Notes: generated from the sequence alone by a model not told the origin. DNA of 64,000 nt from Pseudanabaena minima (GCF_051131155.1 NZ_CP159508.1:2418001-2482000), one strand, 5' to 3'; counted from the stretch's first letter, positions 42,099-51,859 are shown. Numbers and translations: made by a program.

Positions 42099-44588
42099 AT
42101 GGAAAGCAACAAATTGTCCACTCAAAAGCCCTATAGCTCTCAGTGGAATCTGTCAAAACTAGGGATAGAAGTACATAATCTGCGCTGGTGGGTTGAGTCA
42201 GCTTGCATTACAGTTGCCTATTTTATTTCATCTTGGGTTGCAGCTAACACAGTTTTCTCAACCTTGGGACCTTCTCCTGTTTGGCCAGGATCTGGGCTTA
42301 ATGTAGGCTTACTCCTGTTCTTTGGGCGATCGCGATGGTTGGGGATGTTTTGCGGAATATTGCTGTATAACTTACACAGAAACTGGTGGAGAGTTTTGAT
42401 ACCTGCATCAGGAGCAGCGATCGGTTCCACAATCGGCACATTGATCACAGTTTCTCTGATTTTAAAGTTTACCCATACTACATACCCATTCCTTAAAGTT
42501 CGCCATGTAGTCACATTTGTACTTTGTTCGATATTTAGTGGAACGATTCTGCAAACCATAACTGGAGTTGGCATCTACGCCCTAACTAGGAGATATGAAG
42601 GTGCTAATTTTATTACAAACTTCTTACTTCCTTGGTGGATTGGTGATTCGGTTGGTGTTTTAATCTTTGCTTCACTGGCTTTAACATGGCTAAAACCAAA
42701 TCAGAAGCAGATAATCAATCCTTATCTTAGTTGGGAAGTAGTGGGAGCTTTCATCAGCATAATTGTGGTGTCCTATTTCTCTTTTTATGAAGCCCAACCC
42801 CTTGAGTACCTTCTGTTACCACCATTGCTTTGGTCAGCTTTTCGCTTTGGTCATAGACTGACGACTTTGTTTGTCATGTTTATATCGATGACAGCTTCGA
42901 TCGCTACTGCTAATAAGTTTGGGATATTTTATAAAGCGATTACTACGGGCGATTCACTCCTGCTATTACAAATTTTTATGGGGGTGATTTCGATTATGAC
43001 CTTGGCGATCTTGGCGATCGTTGATGAAAATAAGCAAGCAAATTTGAGTTTGCAGAGAGCGAATACTGACCTAGAAAAGCGCGTTTTAGATCGAACGATC
43101 GATTTACAACAAAGTGAAGCAAAAGCTCTAGAACTTGCGGCTAAAGCCGAGTCAGCAAACCAAGCTAAAAGCACTTTTATTGCAAATATGAGTCATGAAT
43201 TGCGATCGCCACTAAATGCAGTTCTTGGATTCTCTCAATTAATGATGCGAGCTAACAACCTCGCAAAAGAACATTATGAAAATGCCAGTATTATTAATCG
43301 CAGTGGTGATTACTTATTAACATTAATTAATAATATTCTCGATCTATCAAAAATTGAAGCAGGAAAAACTACTCTCCATCTTCAAAGTTTTGATCTCGAT
43401 CATCTATTGGAGGATATCGAAGATATGCTCCAGCTACGAGCTACTAATGCAGGTTTAGAACTCATCTTTGAACGCGATCCCCAAGTACCTCGCTATATCT
43501 GCACTGATGAAGTTAAACTGCGTCAAGTTTTACTTAACTTAATTGGCAATGCAATTAAATTCACCAAAGAGGGTTTAGTCGTAGTTACTTTGACCAATAC
43601 TACTACAAATATAGTTGAAAATACGGTCGATACAGTTAGCGATAAATGTATCCTCAATTTCAGCATTAGAGATACAGGCGTGGGCATTGCCGCAGAAGAA
43701 TTACCTCAACTATTTACCTCCTTTTCTCAGGCTCAGGCTGGTCGCGAGAAACAAGAAGGTACAGGGTTAGGCTTAGCAATTAGCCGCAGGTTTGTCCAGT
43801 TGATGGGTGGAGATATTTCGGTTACTAGTGAACTTGGAAAAGGCACAACTTTCCAGTTTCAGATTCAAGCCCAAATTGGTACACCTTTAATTAGTGATCC
43901 AAGCCAAAAAAGGCGCACATTAGCTCTTGCACCTGATCAGCCCAACTACAGAATTTTAGTGGTTGATGATAAGCCCATTAATAGCCAATTGCTAGTCAAG
44001 ATGCTAAGTCCTATGGGTTTTGAAGTCCAAGAAGCTAGTAATGGACTAGAGGCGATCGCTATTTGGGATCAATGGGAGCCACACTTAATTTGGATGGATA
44101 TGCGAATGCCCGTAATGGATGGCTACGAGGCAACTAAGCACATTAAGTCCACAGTTAAAGGTAATGCCACCGCTGTGATTGCCTTAACTGCTAGTGTTTT
44201 AGAAGAAGAAAGAGCGATCGTGCTTTCAGCAGGATGTGACGATTTTGTGCGTAAGCCCTTTAGCGAACAAATGATTTTTGATACCCTTGCCAAACATCTT
44301 GGTGTGAAGTATACGTACGAAAATATCCGCCCCCATGAGCATGATAGTAATTTTTTCTCGGAAATATCATTAGCTTCTGAAAATTTAAAAGTTATGCCAG
44401 ATAGCTGGATTATGCAATTATATAGATCGGCTCTTGAAGCTGATAAAAATATTGTTATAAACTTAATTGGGGAAATTCCAGACAAGGAAACTTTCTTAAT
44501 TCGATCGCTAACTAAACTAGCGAATAATTTCCAATTTGAGAAACTAATTGATCTCACGGAACCTCTACTTTCCACATATATCGAATAG
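42099..44588 (+). CDS. MASE1 hybrid sensor histidine kinase
   Basis: 829 residues. An N-terminal MASE1 membrane sensor (residues 30-310, about eight helices; GPSPVWPGSGLNVGLLLFFG), a coiled-coil (320-360), HisKA with MSHELRSPLNAVLG (His about 363), HATPase with RQVLLNLIGNAIKFT, DTGVGIA and GTGLGLAISRR, and REC with LVVDDKPINSQ and WMDMRMPVMDG. The C-terminal 80 residues are helical but lack a clear HPt His motif. A REC-PAS gene follows 36 bp later. Confidence 0.92.
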   Translation: MESNKLSTQKPYSSQWNLSKLGIEVHNLRWWVESACITVAYFISSWVAANTVFSTLGPSPVWPGSGLNVGLLLFFGRSRWLGMFCGILLYNLHRNWWRVLIPASGAAIGSTIGTLITVSLILKFTHTTYPFLKVRHVVTFVLCSIFSGTILQTITGVGIYALTRRYEGANFITNFLLPWWIGDSVGVLIFASLALTWLKPNQKQIINPYLSWEVVGAFISIIVVSYFSFYEAQPLEYLLLPPLLWSAFRFGHRLTTLFVMFISMTASIATANKFGIFYKAITTGDSLLLLQIFMGVISIMTLAILAIVDENKQANLSLQRANTDLEKRVLDRTIDLQQSEAKALELAAKAESANQAKSTFIANMSHELRSPLNAVLGFSQLMMRANNLAKEHYENASIINRSGDYLLTLINNILDLSKIEAGKTTLHLQSFDLDHLLEDIEDMLQLRATNAGLELIFERDPQVPRYICTDEVKLRQVLLNLIGNAIKFTKEGLVVVTLTNTTTNIVENTVDTVSDKCILNFSIRDTGVGIAAEELPQLFTSFSQAQAGREKQEGTGLGLAISRRFVQLMGGDISVTSELGKGTTFQFQIQAQIGTPLISDPSQKRRTLALAPDQPNYRILVVDDKPINSQLLVKMLSPMGFEVQEASNGLEAIAIWDQWEPHLIWMDMRMPVMDGYEATKHIKSTVKGNATAVIALTASVLEEERAIVLSAGCDDFVRKPFSEQMIFDTLAKHLGVKYTYENIRPHEHDSNFFSEISLASENLKVMPDSWIMQLYRSALEADKNIVINLIGEIPDKETFLIRSLTKLANNFQFEKLIDLTEPLLSTYIE

Positions 44589-44624
44589 CTCTCTGCACTC
44601 TGCTTATATCAGCAACATTAATTC

Positions 44625-45455
44625 ATGATCTACAATCCTTCGCTTGAACTAACAGGCAATATCCTCTTAGTAGATGATCTTCCAGAAAATTTACAGCTAC
44701 TTAGTGATTTATTGCTAACCCTTGGCTATAGCGTCCGCAGTGTAACTAGCGGACGGATGGCTCTTAAAACAGCGAAGGTAAAACGACCAGATCTGATTCT
44801 TTTGGATATCAAGATGCCAGAGATGGATGGATATCAAGTCTGTCAAGCACTCAAAGATGATGAAGATCTCCGTGATATCCCAGTCATTTTTATTAGCTCT
44901 TTAGATGATGTTTTTGACAAAGTGAAAGCTTTTTGGTCTGGAGGCGTTGATTATATTTGTAAACCATTTCAAAGCGAGGAAGTATTAGTCCGCCTCGAAA
45001 ACCAATTGACAATTCAGCGTCAGAAACGCTTGCTACAGGACGAAATCGCTAGACACAAAGAAACTGAAGAAATGCTCTATCAATCGAGAGCTTTGGTTAC
45101 TAGTGTCTTAAATAGTGTGTCCGATGGTATTGCCGCGATGCAAGCTGTTCGTGATCCGATTACAGGTAATATTGTTGATTTTCGTTGCTTAGTTCTGAAT
45201 CCAATGATATCGAGAATCTTCGATCGCAGTCGCGAGGATTTAATCGGTAAATTAGTACTAAGGCGATTTCTAGAAAAATTTAACCGCCAATTGTTTGAGC
45301 GCTTAGTTAATGTGGTAGAAACTGGGGTTCCTCTGGATGAAGAAATATACTATTCTGCTGAACCTGTTGGTTGGTATCAGGTAATCGTAGTTAAGTTAGG
45401 TGATGGTTTTACAGTCACGATTAGAGATATTACTTCTAAAAAACAACCCAACTAA
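44625..45455 (+). CDS. REC-PAS response regulator
   Basis: A receiver domain (1-125; LLVDDLPENLQLL, LLDIKMPEMDG, YICKPF), a helical linker and a PAS-like domain (about 145-270; LVTSVLNSVSDGIAAM to VTIRDITSKKQ). There is no output enzyme or DNA-binding domain, so it may act as a relay or as a sensor partner of the MASE1 kinase upstream, with which it is probably cotranscribed. Confidence 0.88.
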   Translation: MIYNPSLELTGNILLVDDLPENLQLLSDLLLTLGYSVRSVTSGRMALKTAKVKRPDLILLDIKMPEMDGYQVCQALKDDEDLRDIPVIFISSLDDVFDKVKAFWSGGVDYICKPFQSEEVLVRLENQLTIQRQKRLLQDEIARHKETEEMLYQSRALVTSVLNSVSDGIAAMQAVRDPITGNIVDFRCLVLNPMISRIFDRSREDLIGKLVLRRFLEKFNRQLFERLVNVVETGVPLDEEIYYSAEPVGWYQVIVVKLGDGFTVTIRDITSKKQPN

Positions 45456-45489
45456 AAATGCGTTGCACATATTCATCATGAAAAGTTTA

Positions 45490-45580
45490 TTTAATTGGAT
45501 GTAGGGGTAGCGCCCCTGTGCCTACCCCGTAGAGATCTGGGCAACCACAGGGGGTTTGCCCCTACCCATAACATTAGAAA
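45490..45580. repeat. GTAGGGGC-type repeat
   Basis: GATGTAGGGGTAGCGCCCCT ... GGGCAACCACAGGGGGTTTG then CCCCTACCC; shares its GGGCAACCAC(A/G)G core with the 165-bp MITEs. Probably a related or partial copy. Confidence 0.5.
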
Positions 45581-45607
45581 TATGTACAATACCAACACCT
45601 TTTTTTT

Positions 45608-45642
45608 AATTAAATAGCGGCGCGTTGCGCCGCTATTTAATT
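45608..45642. terminator. Perfect palindrome over thiE stop
   Basis: AATTAAATAGCGGCGC-GTT-complement; the thiE stop is in the right arm. Confidence 0.75.
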
Positions 45643-46695
45643 TTTGGTTTGTAAAAGCGATCGCATTTGTTTAGCAATTAGATCAGGCTGTTCAGCTTTC
45701 ATTAAGGCGCGGACTACAGCTACTCGTTTTGCCCCCGCCGCGATCGCTTCTGCTAGGTTATGTTCATCCAAACCACCGATCGCAAACCAAGGAATATTGA
45801 CATTTTGAGCAGCATAATTGACATACTCATGACCAGAGGCTGCTTTGTTGGGTTTTGTGGGCGTGGCATGAACTGGACCAACACCGACATAATCCACCTG
45901 ATTATTTAGAGCGATCTCTAATTCTTGGGGATTGGTGGTTGACTGCCCAATGATGTACTGTGATGCATCGCCACCATTAGCATTCAGAATTTGGCGCACT
46001 ACAGAAACTGGCAAATCAGTTTGCCCCACATGGATACCATCGGCTCCCACAGCGATCGCAATATCAACGCGATCGTTAACCAAAAACAAAGCTTCGTATT
46101 GATGGCAGAGGTCACAAAGCTGCTGCGCGATCGCATAGCGAGTTCCATCTTCACCATCTTTTTGTCGATACTGCACGATTTGTACGCCACCTTGGAGAGC
46201 TGACTCCACAACAGAGACAATATTTTCTACAGGCATCGTTACTAGATATAAAATTGCAGCTTGTAATTTTTGGCGACGAATTTCACCAATATTGGTAACT
46301 TCATGGGTCAATAATTGACTCTCAAGGGTATAGACCTGATAGCGCATTTGTTTCATTGCTTCTCCCATAGTGGGAGCAACGACTTTGCTATATTCTTCTA
46401 GAACCCTGAGCGCTTCCTGTAAGCGTCCCATATTCGCTCTTAAAACCGCTTGGATATCCGCACGCACAGACTCATTTGCATGGCTCAATCCTGTGGCGGG
46501 ATCATCGGGAGTATTACGGGCGCGACGAAATTCTTCTTTGTGCCATTGAGCGAGTTCTTGGCGCATGTGTTTGCAGCGATCGCACAAGTTCACATCTTCT
46601 AAGCCAAAGCGACACCATTCTTCAATAGTACGTAGGGCTTCACGGGCGCGATCGAGGTTAGCATCGAGGATGCGATAAATGATCTGTTGAGACAT
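45637..46695 (-). CDS. thiE: Thiamine-phosphate synthase with N-terminal extension
   Basis: Residues 145-352 are ThiE (TIM barrel joining HMP-PP and thiazole-P): VQIVQYRQKD, LFLVNDRVDIAIAVGADGIHVGQTDLP, GQSTTNPQE, YVGVGPVHATPTKP, WFAIGGLDEHN. Residues 1-140 (RILDANLDRAREALRTIEEW and so on) are an all-helical domain of unknown role that precedes ThiE in many cyanobacteria. The ATG at 46695 (MSQQIIYRILD) is chosen; the longer frame adds hydrophobic residues from the upstream gap. Confidence 0.93.
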   Translation of the reverse strand: MSQQIIYRILDANLDRAREALRTIEEWCRFGLEDVNLCDRCKHMRQELAQWHKEEFRRARNTPDDPATGLSHANESVRADIQAVLRANMGRLQEALRVLEEYSKVVAPTMGEAMKQMRYQVYTLESQLLTHEVTNIGEIRRQKLQAAILYLVTMPVENIVSVVESALQGGVQIVQYRQKDGEDGTRYAIAQQLCDLCHQYEALFLVNDRVDIAIAVGADGIHVGQTDLPVSVVRQILNANGGDASQYIIGQSTTNPQELEIALNNQVDYVGVGPVHATPTKPNKAASGHEYVNYAAQNVNIPWFAIGGLDEHNLAEAIAAGAKRVAVVRALMKAEQPDLIAKQMRSLLQTKN

Positions 46696-46715
46696 ATAAA
46701 CAAAGGGTGATACGC

Positions 46716-46751
46716 AAAAGTAGAGGCAATTCATGAATTGCCTCTACTTTT
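46716..46751. terminator. Perfect palindrome, 18-bp arms
   Basis: No loop bases (centre TTCATGAA); lies just after the DUF6930-like gene and upstream of thiE, both on the minus strand. Confidence 0.7.
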
Positions 46752-46759
46752 ACATTTGG

Positions 46760-48442
46760 TTAAAATTCAAAGTCAAAGGCAGGTTCGGCGCGTAACTTGC
46801 CTAAGCCTAATTCTTTATCGTCGATGATCTTGATTTCGTAGTAGCCCAAAATATGATGCGGTGCAGGATTACCGCGAGAAGCCCCAGTAATACCCATCGC
46901 GATGATTACACAGACATTGCCTTTAGTGGTTTTGGCGCGTTGTTTCCAACGTTTGTGGTGTTCACCATTAAGGGTTTGTTTGTCAAACTCGCCAAAGAGA
47001 TGGAGATCATCATTACCCATCACCATTAAACCAAGCTGACAAGCATTACCAAAAATATCTTCAGCAGGATTAAAACACAAAGACTGAATACCATCAAACT
47101 CGTTAATTTGTTCAATTAGTTCCAATGCTTTGGGACGCGAAGTTTGAATCATTAGCCCAGGTAAGCCTTCACCTTTACGGGCTGGGGCGATCGCTGTAAC
47201 AGCATCAGACAACTGCTGATGAATTGACGCATTGCGTAAAAAATCTACCTGTTCCCAAGGGATGGTCATCATATGGATCAGGGCATTTTCTGGCCAGAGA
47301 TCCTCATTGATTAAGGGTGCATCATCATCATCGTCATCTTCATCGACTAATTGATGTAACTCATTAGCCAGATCGGGCATGGTCTTGACAACCACTTTGA
47401 TTGATTCTTCAACATCACTATCAAGGCTGGGTGCGTAGATCGTATAAGTGCCTGAGAGACTACCAAAATTAGCATTCAAGCGCTTATGATGCTGTTCCCA
47501 AAACTTATTTAGAGCCTCAAGGGCAACGGTTAAAGCGATCGCCTCTTCGTCATAGAGATAGGGTCTACCACCTTCCAGAGGATGTAAAGCCCCATAGATC
47601 GGCTTCATCGGCGTGGTTGTCGCAGGTACAGCTCTGATTTTGCCGCGAAATGGCAAAGGAGGAAAATCATCTTCCATTTCTAGCTCAGGGGTTTCAAAGA
47701 GATTAAATAAGCAGTCTTGATGCAAAAACGTCTCTTCGATCTCATCTTCAGAACTGCCTGATACAATTCGATGCCGAAATTTGACTAATGACTCTTCAGA
47801 ACGGTAAAAGATTACGCCCTGCTCTAGCCCCATTTTGCCCATAACGATCGCATAAAGGGTGTCGAGATCCCAATGATCGAGCTTGATTGAAATTACCTGA
47901 TGGTCCCAAAGCGTATTCCAAGGAGCATTTCGCCATAAATGCTCAGATTGCTTATGCAAAGCTGGTGCAAACTTCTCTGGCACAACAGGCGGATTAGCTG
48001 TAAAACTTTCCAAAATATGTGAAAATATCTCGTCAATTAAAGGTAATCGCTCGACATATTCAACTGATATTCCTAAGTCCTGTAGCACTCCGCGCAAATA
48101 GAACTGGAGTTCGCGATCGCATACCAAGATCTTTTGGGGCAAGGATGGCTGAGCAGGACTCTGGGGATGTTCAATTGCTTGCAATAAAGCACGAACAAAA
48201 GCTTCTTGCCCCACAGCCGAATCAACTACGTCCATAGAACGTACCATTCCCATCGAGCCATCTACCCACAAAATACAATGGGGCTTAGACTCTTCATCAT
48301 GGGCGTGAAGGGGGATAATATTGGAAGAGTCTTGCGGTTGGCGGATCTTAGCGGGTAAAGCACGACGATCACCTTCCCAAACCGCAGATGACTGCTTGAG
48401 TTTTTTGAGGCGACGAAGAGTAGATCGGTTTAGCGTGGTCAT
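46760..48442 (-). CDS. DUF6930-like hypothetical protein
   Basis: 560 residues, soluble. A basic N-terminus (RSTLRRLKKLKQ), a conserved early segment (CILWVDGSMGMVRSMDVVDSA), a mid-region acid run (DEDDDDDDA about 388) and a C-terminal block (APHHILGYYEIKIIDDKELG). The N-terminal part resembles DUF6930, by memory. A cyanobacterial family without known function. No membrane helix or enzymatic motif. Confidence 0.6.
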   Translation of the reverse strand: MTTLNRSTLRRLKKLKQSSAVWEGDRRALPAKIRQPQDSSNIIPLHAHDEESKPHCILWVDGSMGMVRSMDVVDSAVGQEAFVRALLQAIEHPQSPAQPSLPQKILVCDRELQFYLRGVLQDLGISVEYVERLPLIDEIFSHILESFTANPPVVPEKFAPALHKQSEHLWRNAPWNTLWDHQVISIKLDHWDLDTLYAIVMGKMGLEQGVIFYRSEESLVKFRHRIVSGSSEDEIEETFLHQDCLFNLFETPELEMEDDFPPLPFRGKIRAVPATTTPMKPIYGALHPLEGGRPYLYDEEAIALTVALEALNKFWEQHHKRLNANFGSLSGTYTIYAPSLDSDVEESIKVVVKTMPDLANELHQLVDEDDDDDDAPLINEDLWPENALIHMMTIPWEQVDFLRNASIHQQLSDAVTAIAPARKGEGLPGLMIQTSRPKALELIEQINEFDGIQSLCFNPAEDIFGNACQLGLMVMGNDDLHLFGEFDKQTLNGEHHKRWKQRAKTTKGNVCVIIAMGITGASRGNPAPHHILGYYEIKIIDDKELGLGKLRAEPAFDFEF

Positions 48443-48760
48443 CGAAAATATTCTCTAGATTTGCCACTCTTGCAGAAATTAGTAAGAGTGCATTGATCGA
48501 TTTAACTACGATATGGCGAGAAATTGCTAGATTTGATCAGAAATTATAGCAATCACTAGAGTGAAAGTAGCCTAGAGGAATGTAATCCTTTCAACTTTCC
48601 AGATTTTAAAGATACAATTGCTATAGGTACGACCTAAAAATTGCAGTGCAAAGTGCTGTAATCAAGCTCAAAGAACTTTTAAAAAGTCCTTTGTATTCCT
48701 TTTGCTTGCAAAAGGCGGTAACCGATAACTAAATAACCCAAAATATATTTCTGCATTTTT
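48443..48760. other. 318-bp gap with a small repeat
   Basis: Contains the TATAGCAAT-ended repeat (48545-48625) and a following GCAGTGCAAAGTGCTGTAA sequence near 48640, part of the GCGCAAAGCGCTGTA group. I see no gene or RNA. Confidence 0.6.
48545..48625. repeat. Repeat with TATAGCAAT termini
   Basis: TATAGCAATCACT at the left and the complement of TATAGCAATTG at the right; 81 bp with a weaker interior than 27599-27712. Confidence 0.55.
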
Positions 48761-48967
48761 ATGGACGAGCTAAAACCGATTCTCAATGAGTTCTTAGGGC
48801 AACCTGTTGCTTTCTTTGGTGGACTCGTTTCGGGCTTTCTCAAGCTCGATCTCCAACAAGATCCTCTAAAAGGTTGGCTAGAAAAGCAAGGAGCAACACC
48901 AACTTCAGTTGCTTCTAATAGCAACAATGGCAAAAACGATGGTCCACAGTCTATTTCTATCGATTAA
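48761..48967 (+). CDS. Small conserved cyanobacterial protein
   Basis: 68 residues: MDELKPILNEFLGQPVAFFG, an amphipathic middle (GGLVSGFLKLDLQQDP), then a polar Ser/Asn-rich tail. Looks like small cyanobacterial hypothetical proteins of this size; no function known. It has its own long hairpin downstream. Confidence 0.6.
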   Translation: MDELKPILNEFLGQPVAFFGGLVSGFLKLDLQQDPLKGWLEKQGATPTSVASNSNNGKNDGPQSISID

Positions 48968-49000
48968 AGAAAGAAGGCGCAAAGTGTCTCTTTTTTTAGC

Positions 49001-49050
49001 AAAGAAAAATCTTAAAGCCCTATTTTGTGGGGCTTTAAGATTTTTTCTTT
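49001..49050 (+). terminator. Long hairpin after small ORF
   Basis: AAAGAAAAATCTTAAAGCCC pairs with its complement around TATTTTGTG and ends in T-rich sequence; intrinsic terminator 34 bases past the stop. Confidence 0.7.
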
Positions 49051-49095
49051 AGTTTTCAGAAAGCGCAAAGCGCTGTAATTACCACAATATTAGAG

Positions 49096-49126
49096 AATAG
49101 GGGTAGCGCTTGCGCTAGCCCCTATT
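49096..49126. repeat. Palindrome before plsY
   Basis: AATAGGGGTAGCGC-TTG-GCGCTAGCCCCTATT-like with one bulge, 18 bases before the plsY start. Confidence 0.55.
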
Positions 49127-49144
49127 GTTTATGAAATACAGCTT

Positions 49145-49801
49145 ATGTGGTTTCCCTATCTGTTGCTTGCGATCGCCTATCTTTTAGGATCTTTTCCCAC
49201 TGGGTATTTGGTGGGGCGGATGGCTGGTATTGATATTCGTCAGCTTGGCTCAGGATCGACAGGAGCTACAAATGTCTGGCGCAATGTGGGTAAATTTGCT
49301 GGGATTAGTGTATTTCTAGTTGATTTTGCCAAGGGGGCGATCGCCATTTACATGATGCAGTCCGCAAATTACTTGCAAACGCTCTTGGCTTCAACGTTTG
49401 GCTATACTCAAGCACCGATTACTAATAATCTATCCCTATTTGTGATTGGGGCAGGGATGCTGGCGCTGATTGGTCACAGCCGTCCAGTGTGGTTAGGATT
49501 TAAGGGTGGTAAGTCTGTGGCGACGGGGATAGGGATTTTGTGTATGTTGAATTGGATCGTGGCGATCGCTGCTTTTAGTATTTGGTTGGCGACTATGGCA
49601 ATTTGGCGTACTGTTTCGATTAGCTCCATTTCTGCGGCTACTGCTGCCCCAGTTTTGATGTGGATATTGCAGGGAAATATAGTTTATTCGGGTTTTGTGA
49701 CGGTGGGCTGTATCTTTGTAATTTGGTTACATCGTTCCAACATTGAGCGTATTCTCAATGGCACAGAGCTAAGTTTTAAAACTGAAAGCAAACCAGAATA
49801 G
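49145..49801 (+). CDS. plsY: Acyl-phosphate:glycerol-3-phosphate acyltransferase
   Basis: Integral inner-membrane enzyme making lysophosphatidate, first step of phospholipid synthesis with PlsX. The three conserved motifs are visible: GSGSTGATNVWRNVG, GFKGGKSVATGIG and LHRSNIERILNGTE. Five to six membrane helices, 218 residues, all normal. ATG at 49145 directly before a hydrophobic helix. Confidence 0.95.
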   Translation: MWFPYLLLAIAYLLGSFPTGYLVGRMAGIDIRQLGSGSTGATNVWRNVGKFAGISVFLVDFAKGAIAIYMMQSANYLQTLLASTFGYTQAPITNNLSLFVIGAGMLALIGHSRPVWLGFKGGKSVATGIGILCMLNWIVAIAAFSIWLATMAIWRTVSISSISAATAAPVLMWILQGNIVYSGFVTVGCIFVIWLHRSNIERILNGTELSFKTESKPE

Positions 49802-49832
49802 GTAAAGGGTCGCTTCACGACCCTTTACCTAT
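49798..49832. terminator. Perfect palindrome between plsY and propeller-AlkD gene
   Basis: Fifteen-base arms around CTTCA; plsY's stop is in the left arm and the next gene's TAG (49829-49831) in the right. Bidirectional. Confidence 0.75.
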
Positions 49833-51859
49833 TTAAGCGCAGAGCGCTGTAAATACGCTTGTCGTTGAGGCTGATCAAAATGCTCGATCGCGTAGCGCAA
49901 CATCACGCGGGGCATTTGGCTAGCATGTTGATCTAAAAATTCCAATAGGACAGAACGATCCTGTTTCCCAACTTCCCTCAACATCCAGCCTACGGCTTTA
50001 TGAATAAGATGATGAGGATGTTGTAGCAATAATTCAGCGATCGCTATGGTGTCTTGGTATTGTCCATGCTTAATAAATTTACCCGTTGTGACAATAGCAA
50101 TCCTTTGTTCCCAAAGGCTTGCAGAATTTGCCAACTGATAGAGAATTTGGCGATCGCGCTGCAATAAATACATCCCCAAAATTGGCTGACAAGTCACATC
50201 AACTAAATCCCAATTGTTAATGGCATGGGTATTAGCAAGATAGAAATCGACAATCGCTTGCTGTTGGGTAGGCGTTGCCTTCGCAAACTGATAGGTCAAA
50301 ATCAACAGCCCAGTCAATCGATATTCATGCCATTCACTGCTGAGAAGTTCTGAAATTTCTACAAAACCTAAGTCACGATACTTTTTGGCAAGCTTCCGCT
50401 GCTCAGGCATGGTAATTCCTAAGAAGCGGTCGCCTTCAGCATATTGTCCTTGTCCTGTTTGGAAATAACGAGCAAGGGCGATCGCTTTCTGGGGATTGGC
50501 TAGCGCTTGCAGATCGGTTTGCAGAGAACTGAGCGTACTAATAGGAGCAGGCTCTTGTTTACGACGATTACGTTTGGGGATAGATGCAGAAGGGGATGGC
50601 ATACTTGTTAGATGCTGAGGCGGTGGGGTGATCGGTGTTGCGGGCATGGCTGATGGGATCGCCAAGCACAGGATTGTGCCTTCGGTGGTAGTTCCATAGA
50701 GGCGATCGCCTACACAACACATAGATAGGATGACCCCACAGCTTAGTGACTGCTGCCAAAGCTTGTCGCCACGACGGTTAAATGCGTATAGACCACCCTG
50801 ATGATCGGCAACAAAAATCACCTGTTGATCCTCAGAAATTGCACAAGCATAGGGCGCTCCATCACAGACCGCAAATATTTTGATTTCGTTGTTTTTTGCC
50901 TTGATATCCCCTGTTTTGGATAGTTCGTAAATATGGCAATCGCTAGTGCCTACGATTACCGTATCTTCAGTGAGAACCCCACACAACACAGCCGCAGTAT
51001 CACAACTCCAGAGCAACTTTCCAGAGGCGATCGCATAGGCGCTAACTCCCTGATTGTGTCCTTGATAAATCGCATAATCATCCGCTTGAAAGAACCAAGA
51101 ACGACCTTGATTGACTTGTTTTTGCCATTGCAATTGCAGTTGAGCATCTAACTGCGTAATTCGTCCATAAAAATCGATAATATGGAAGCGATCGCGATCG
51201 TAATCCAACCCATAAATGAGAAAGTCATACCAAATGGAAACTGCATCTGAGCGAGCATTATAGACGGCTCGTGGTAATTTGCCACCGAGATCGTAGAGAT
51301 TGCCATCATCACAGGTTGCATAGATACTTTGCTCATTTGCGATTAAACAACGAGTTATTTTTGGCAATTGAAACTGATTGCTTATCTGTCCTTGATGATC
51401 AAAAGCAATAACTAAACCATCGCGATTCCCCATCCATACACCTTGGTGATTGGCATATAGAGCCCATGCGGGTAACTTCCAACTTCCCTTCTCATTGGTT
51501 GGAGTATGTTGCCAAATGGGATTAATTGTTGAGCCTGATGGAGACTTATTGGCATTAAATCCGATCGCTTTTCCTTCTGCATAGAATAAGTGACGAAGAT
51601 GCTGCCATGACTGATCGCGATAACAGAGCGCATAATGTGAAGAATCAAGAGATTCCACACCATAAAATTGCAAATAATCTAGCTCTGGGAATCCATCAAC
51701 ATTAACTAACGAATTGCGACTTTCCGTTGAGCCAAAGTCATATTCAAACATGCGTCGAGACTCGTTAGGACTAGGACAAACCATCAATCCAACTAATGCG
51801 CCTGTGAGCGTATTTTCTAAAACCAAGCGATCGCCAGCACGATGAATCAAGTAAGACAT
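49829..51859 (-). CDS. Beta-propeller / AlkD DNA-glycosylase fusion
   Basis: 676 residues. Residues 1-130 unknown. Residues about 135-405 are a PQQ-like beta-propeller with repeated blades (FDHQGQISNQFQLPKI, CDDGNLYDLGGKLPRAVYNA, YAIYQGHNQGVSAYAIASGK, LLWSCDTAAVL). A Pro/Ser-rich linker follows (about 410-440). Residues 445-676 are an AlkD-type HEAT-repeat DNA glycosylase (RFLGITMPEQRKLAKKY, AINNWDLVDVTCQPILG, WEQRIAIVTTGKF, KAVGWMLREVGK). AlkD excises cationic N3/N7-alkylpurines. There is no signal peptide, so the propeller acts in the cytoplasm. The propeller is paralogous to that of the WGR protein at 61146. Confidence 0.85.
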   Translation of the reverse strand: MSYLIHRAGDRLVLENTLTGALVGLMVCPSPNESRRMFEYDFGSTESRNSLVNVDGFPELDYLQFYGVESLDSSHYALCYRDQSWQHLRHLFYAEGKAIGFNANKSPSGSTINPIWQHTPTNEKGSWKLPAWALYANHQGVWMGNRDGLVIAFDHQGQISNQFQLPKITRCLIANEQSIYATCDDGNLYDLGGKLPRAVYNARSDAVSIWYDFLIYGLDYDRDRFHIIDFYGRITQLDAQLQLQWQKQVNQGRSWFFQADDYAIYQGHNQGVSAYAIASGKLLWSCDTAAVLCGVLTEDTVIVGTSDCHIYELSKTGDIKAKNNEIKIFAVCDGAPYACAISEDQQVIFVADHQGGLYAFNRRGDKLWQQSLSCGVILSMCCVGDRLYGTTTEGTILCLAIPSAMPATPITPPPQHLTSMPSPSASIPKRNRRKQEPAPISTLSSLQTDLQALANPQKAIALARYFQTGQGQYAEGDRFLGITMPEQRKLAKKYRDLGFVEISELLSSEWHEYRLTGLLILTYQFAKATPTQQQAIVDFYLANTHAINNWDLVDVTCQPILGMYLLQRDRQILYQLANSASLWEQRIAIVTTGKFIKHGQYQDTIAIAELLLQHPHHLIHKAVGWMLREVGKQDRSVLLEFLDQHASQMPRVMLRYAIEHFDQPQRQAYLQRSALK

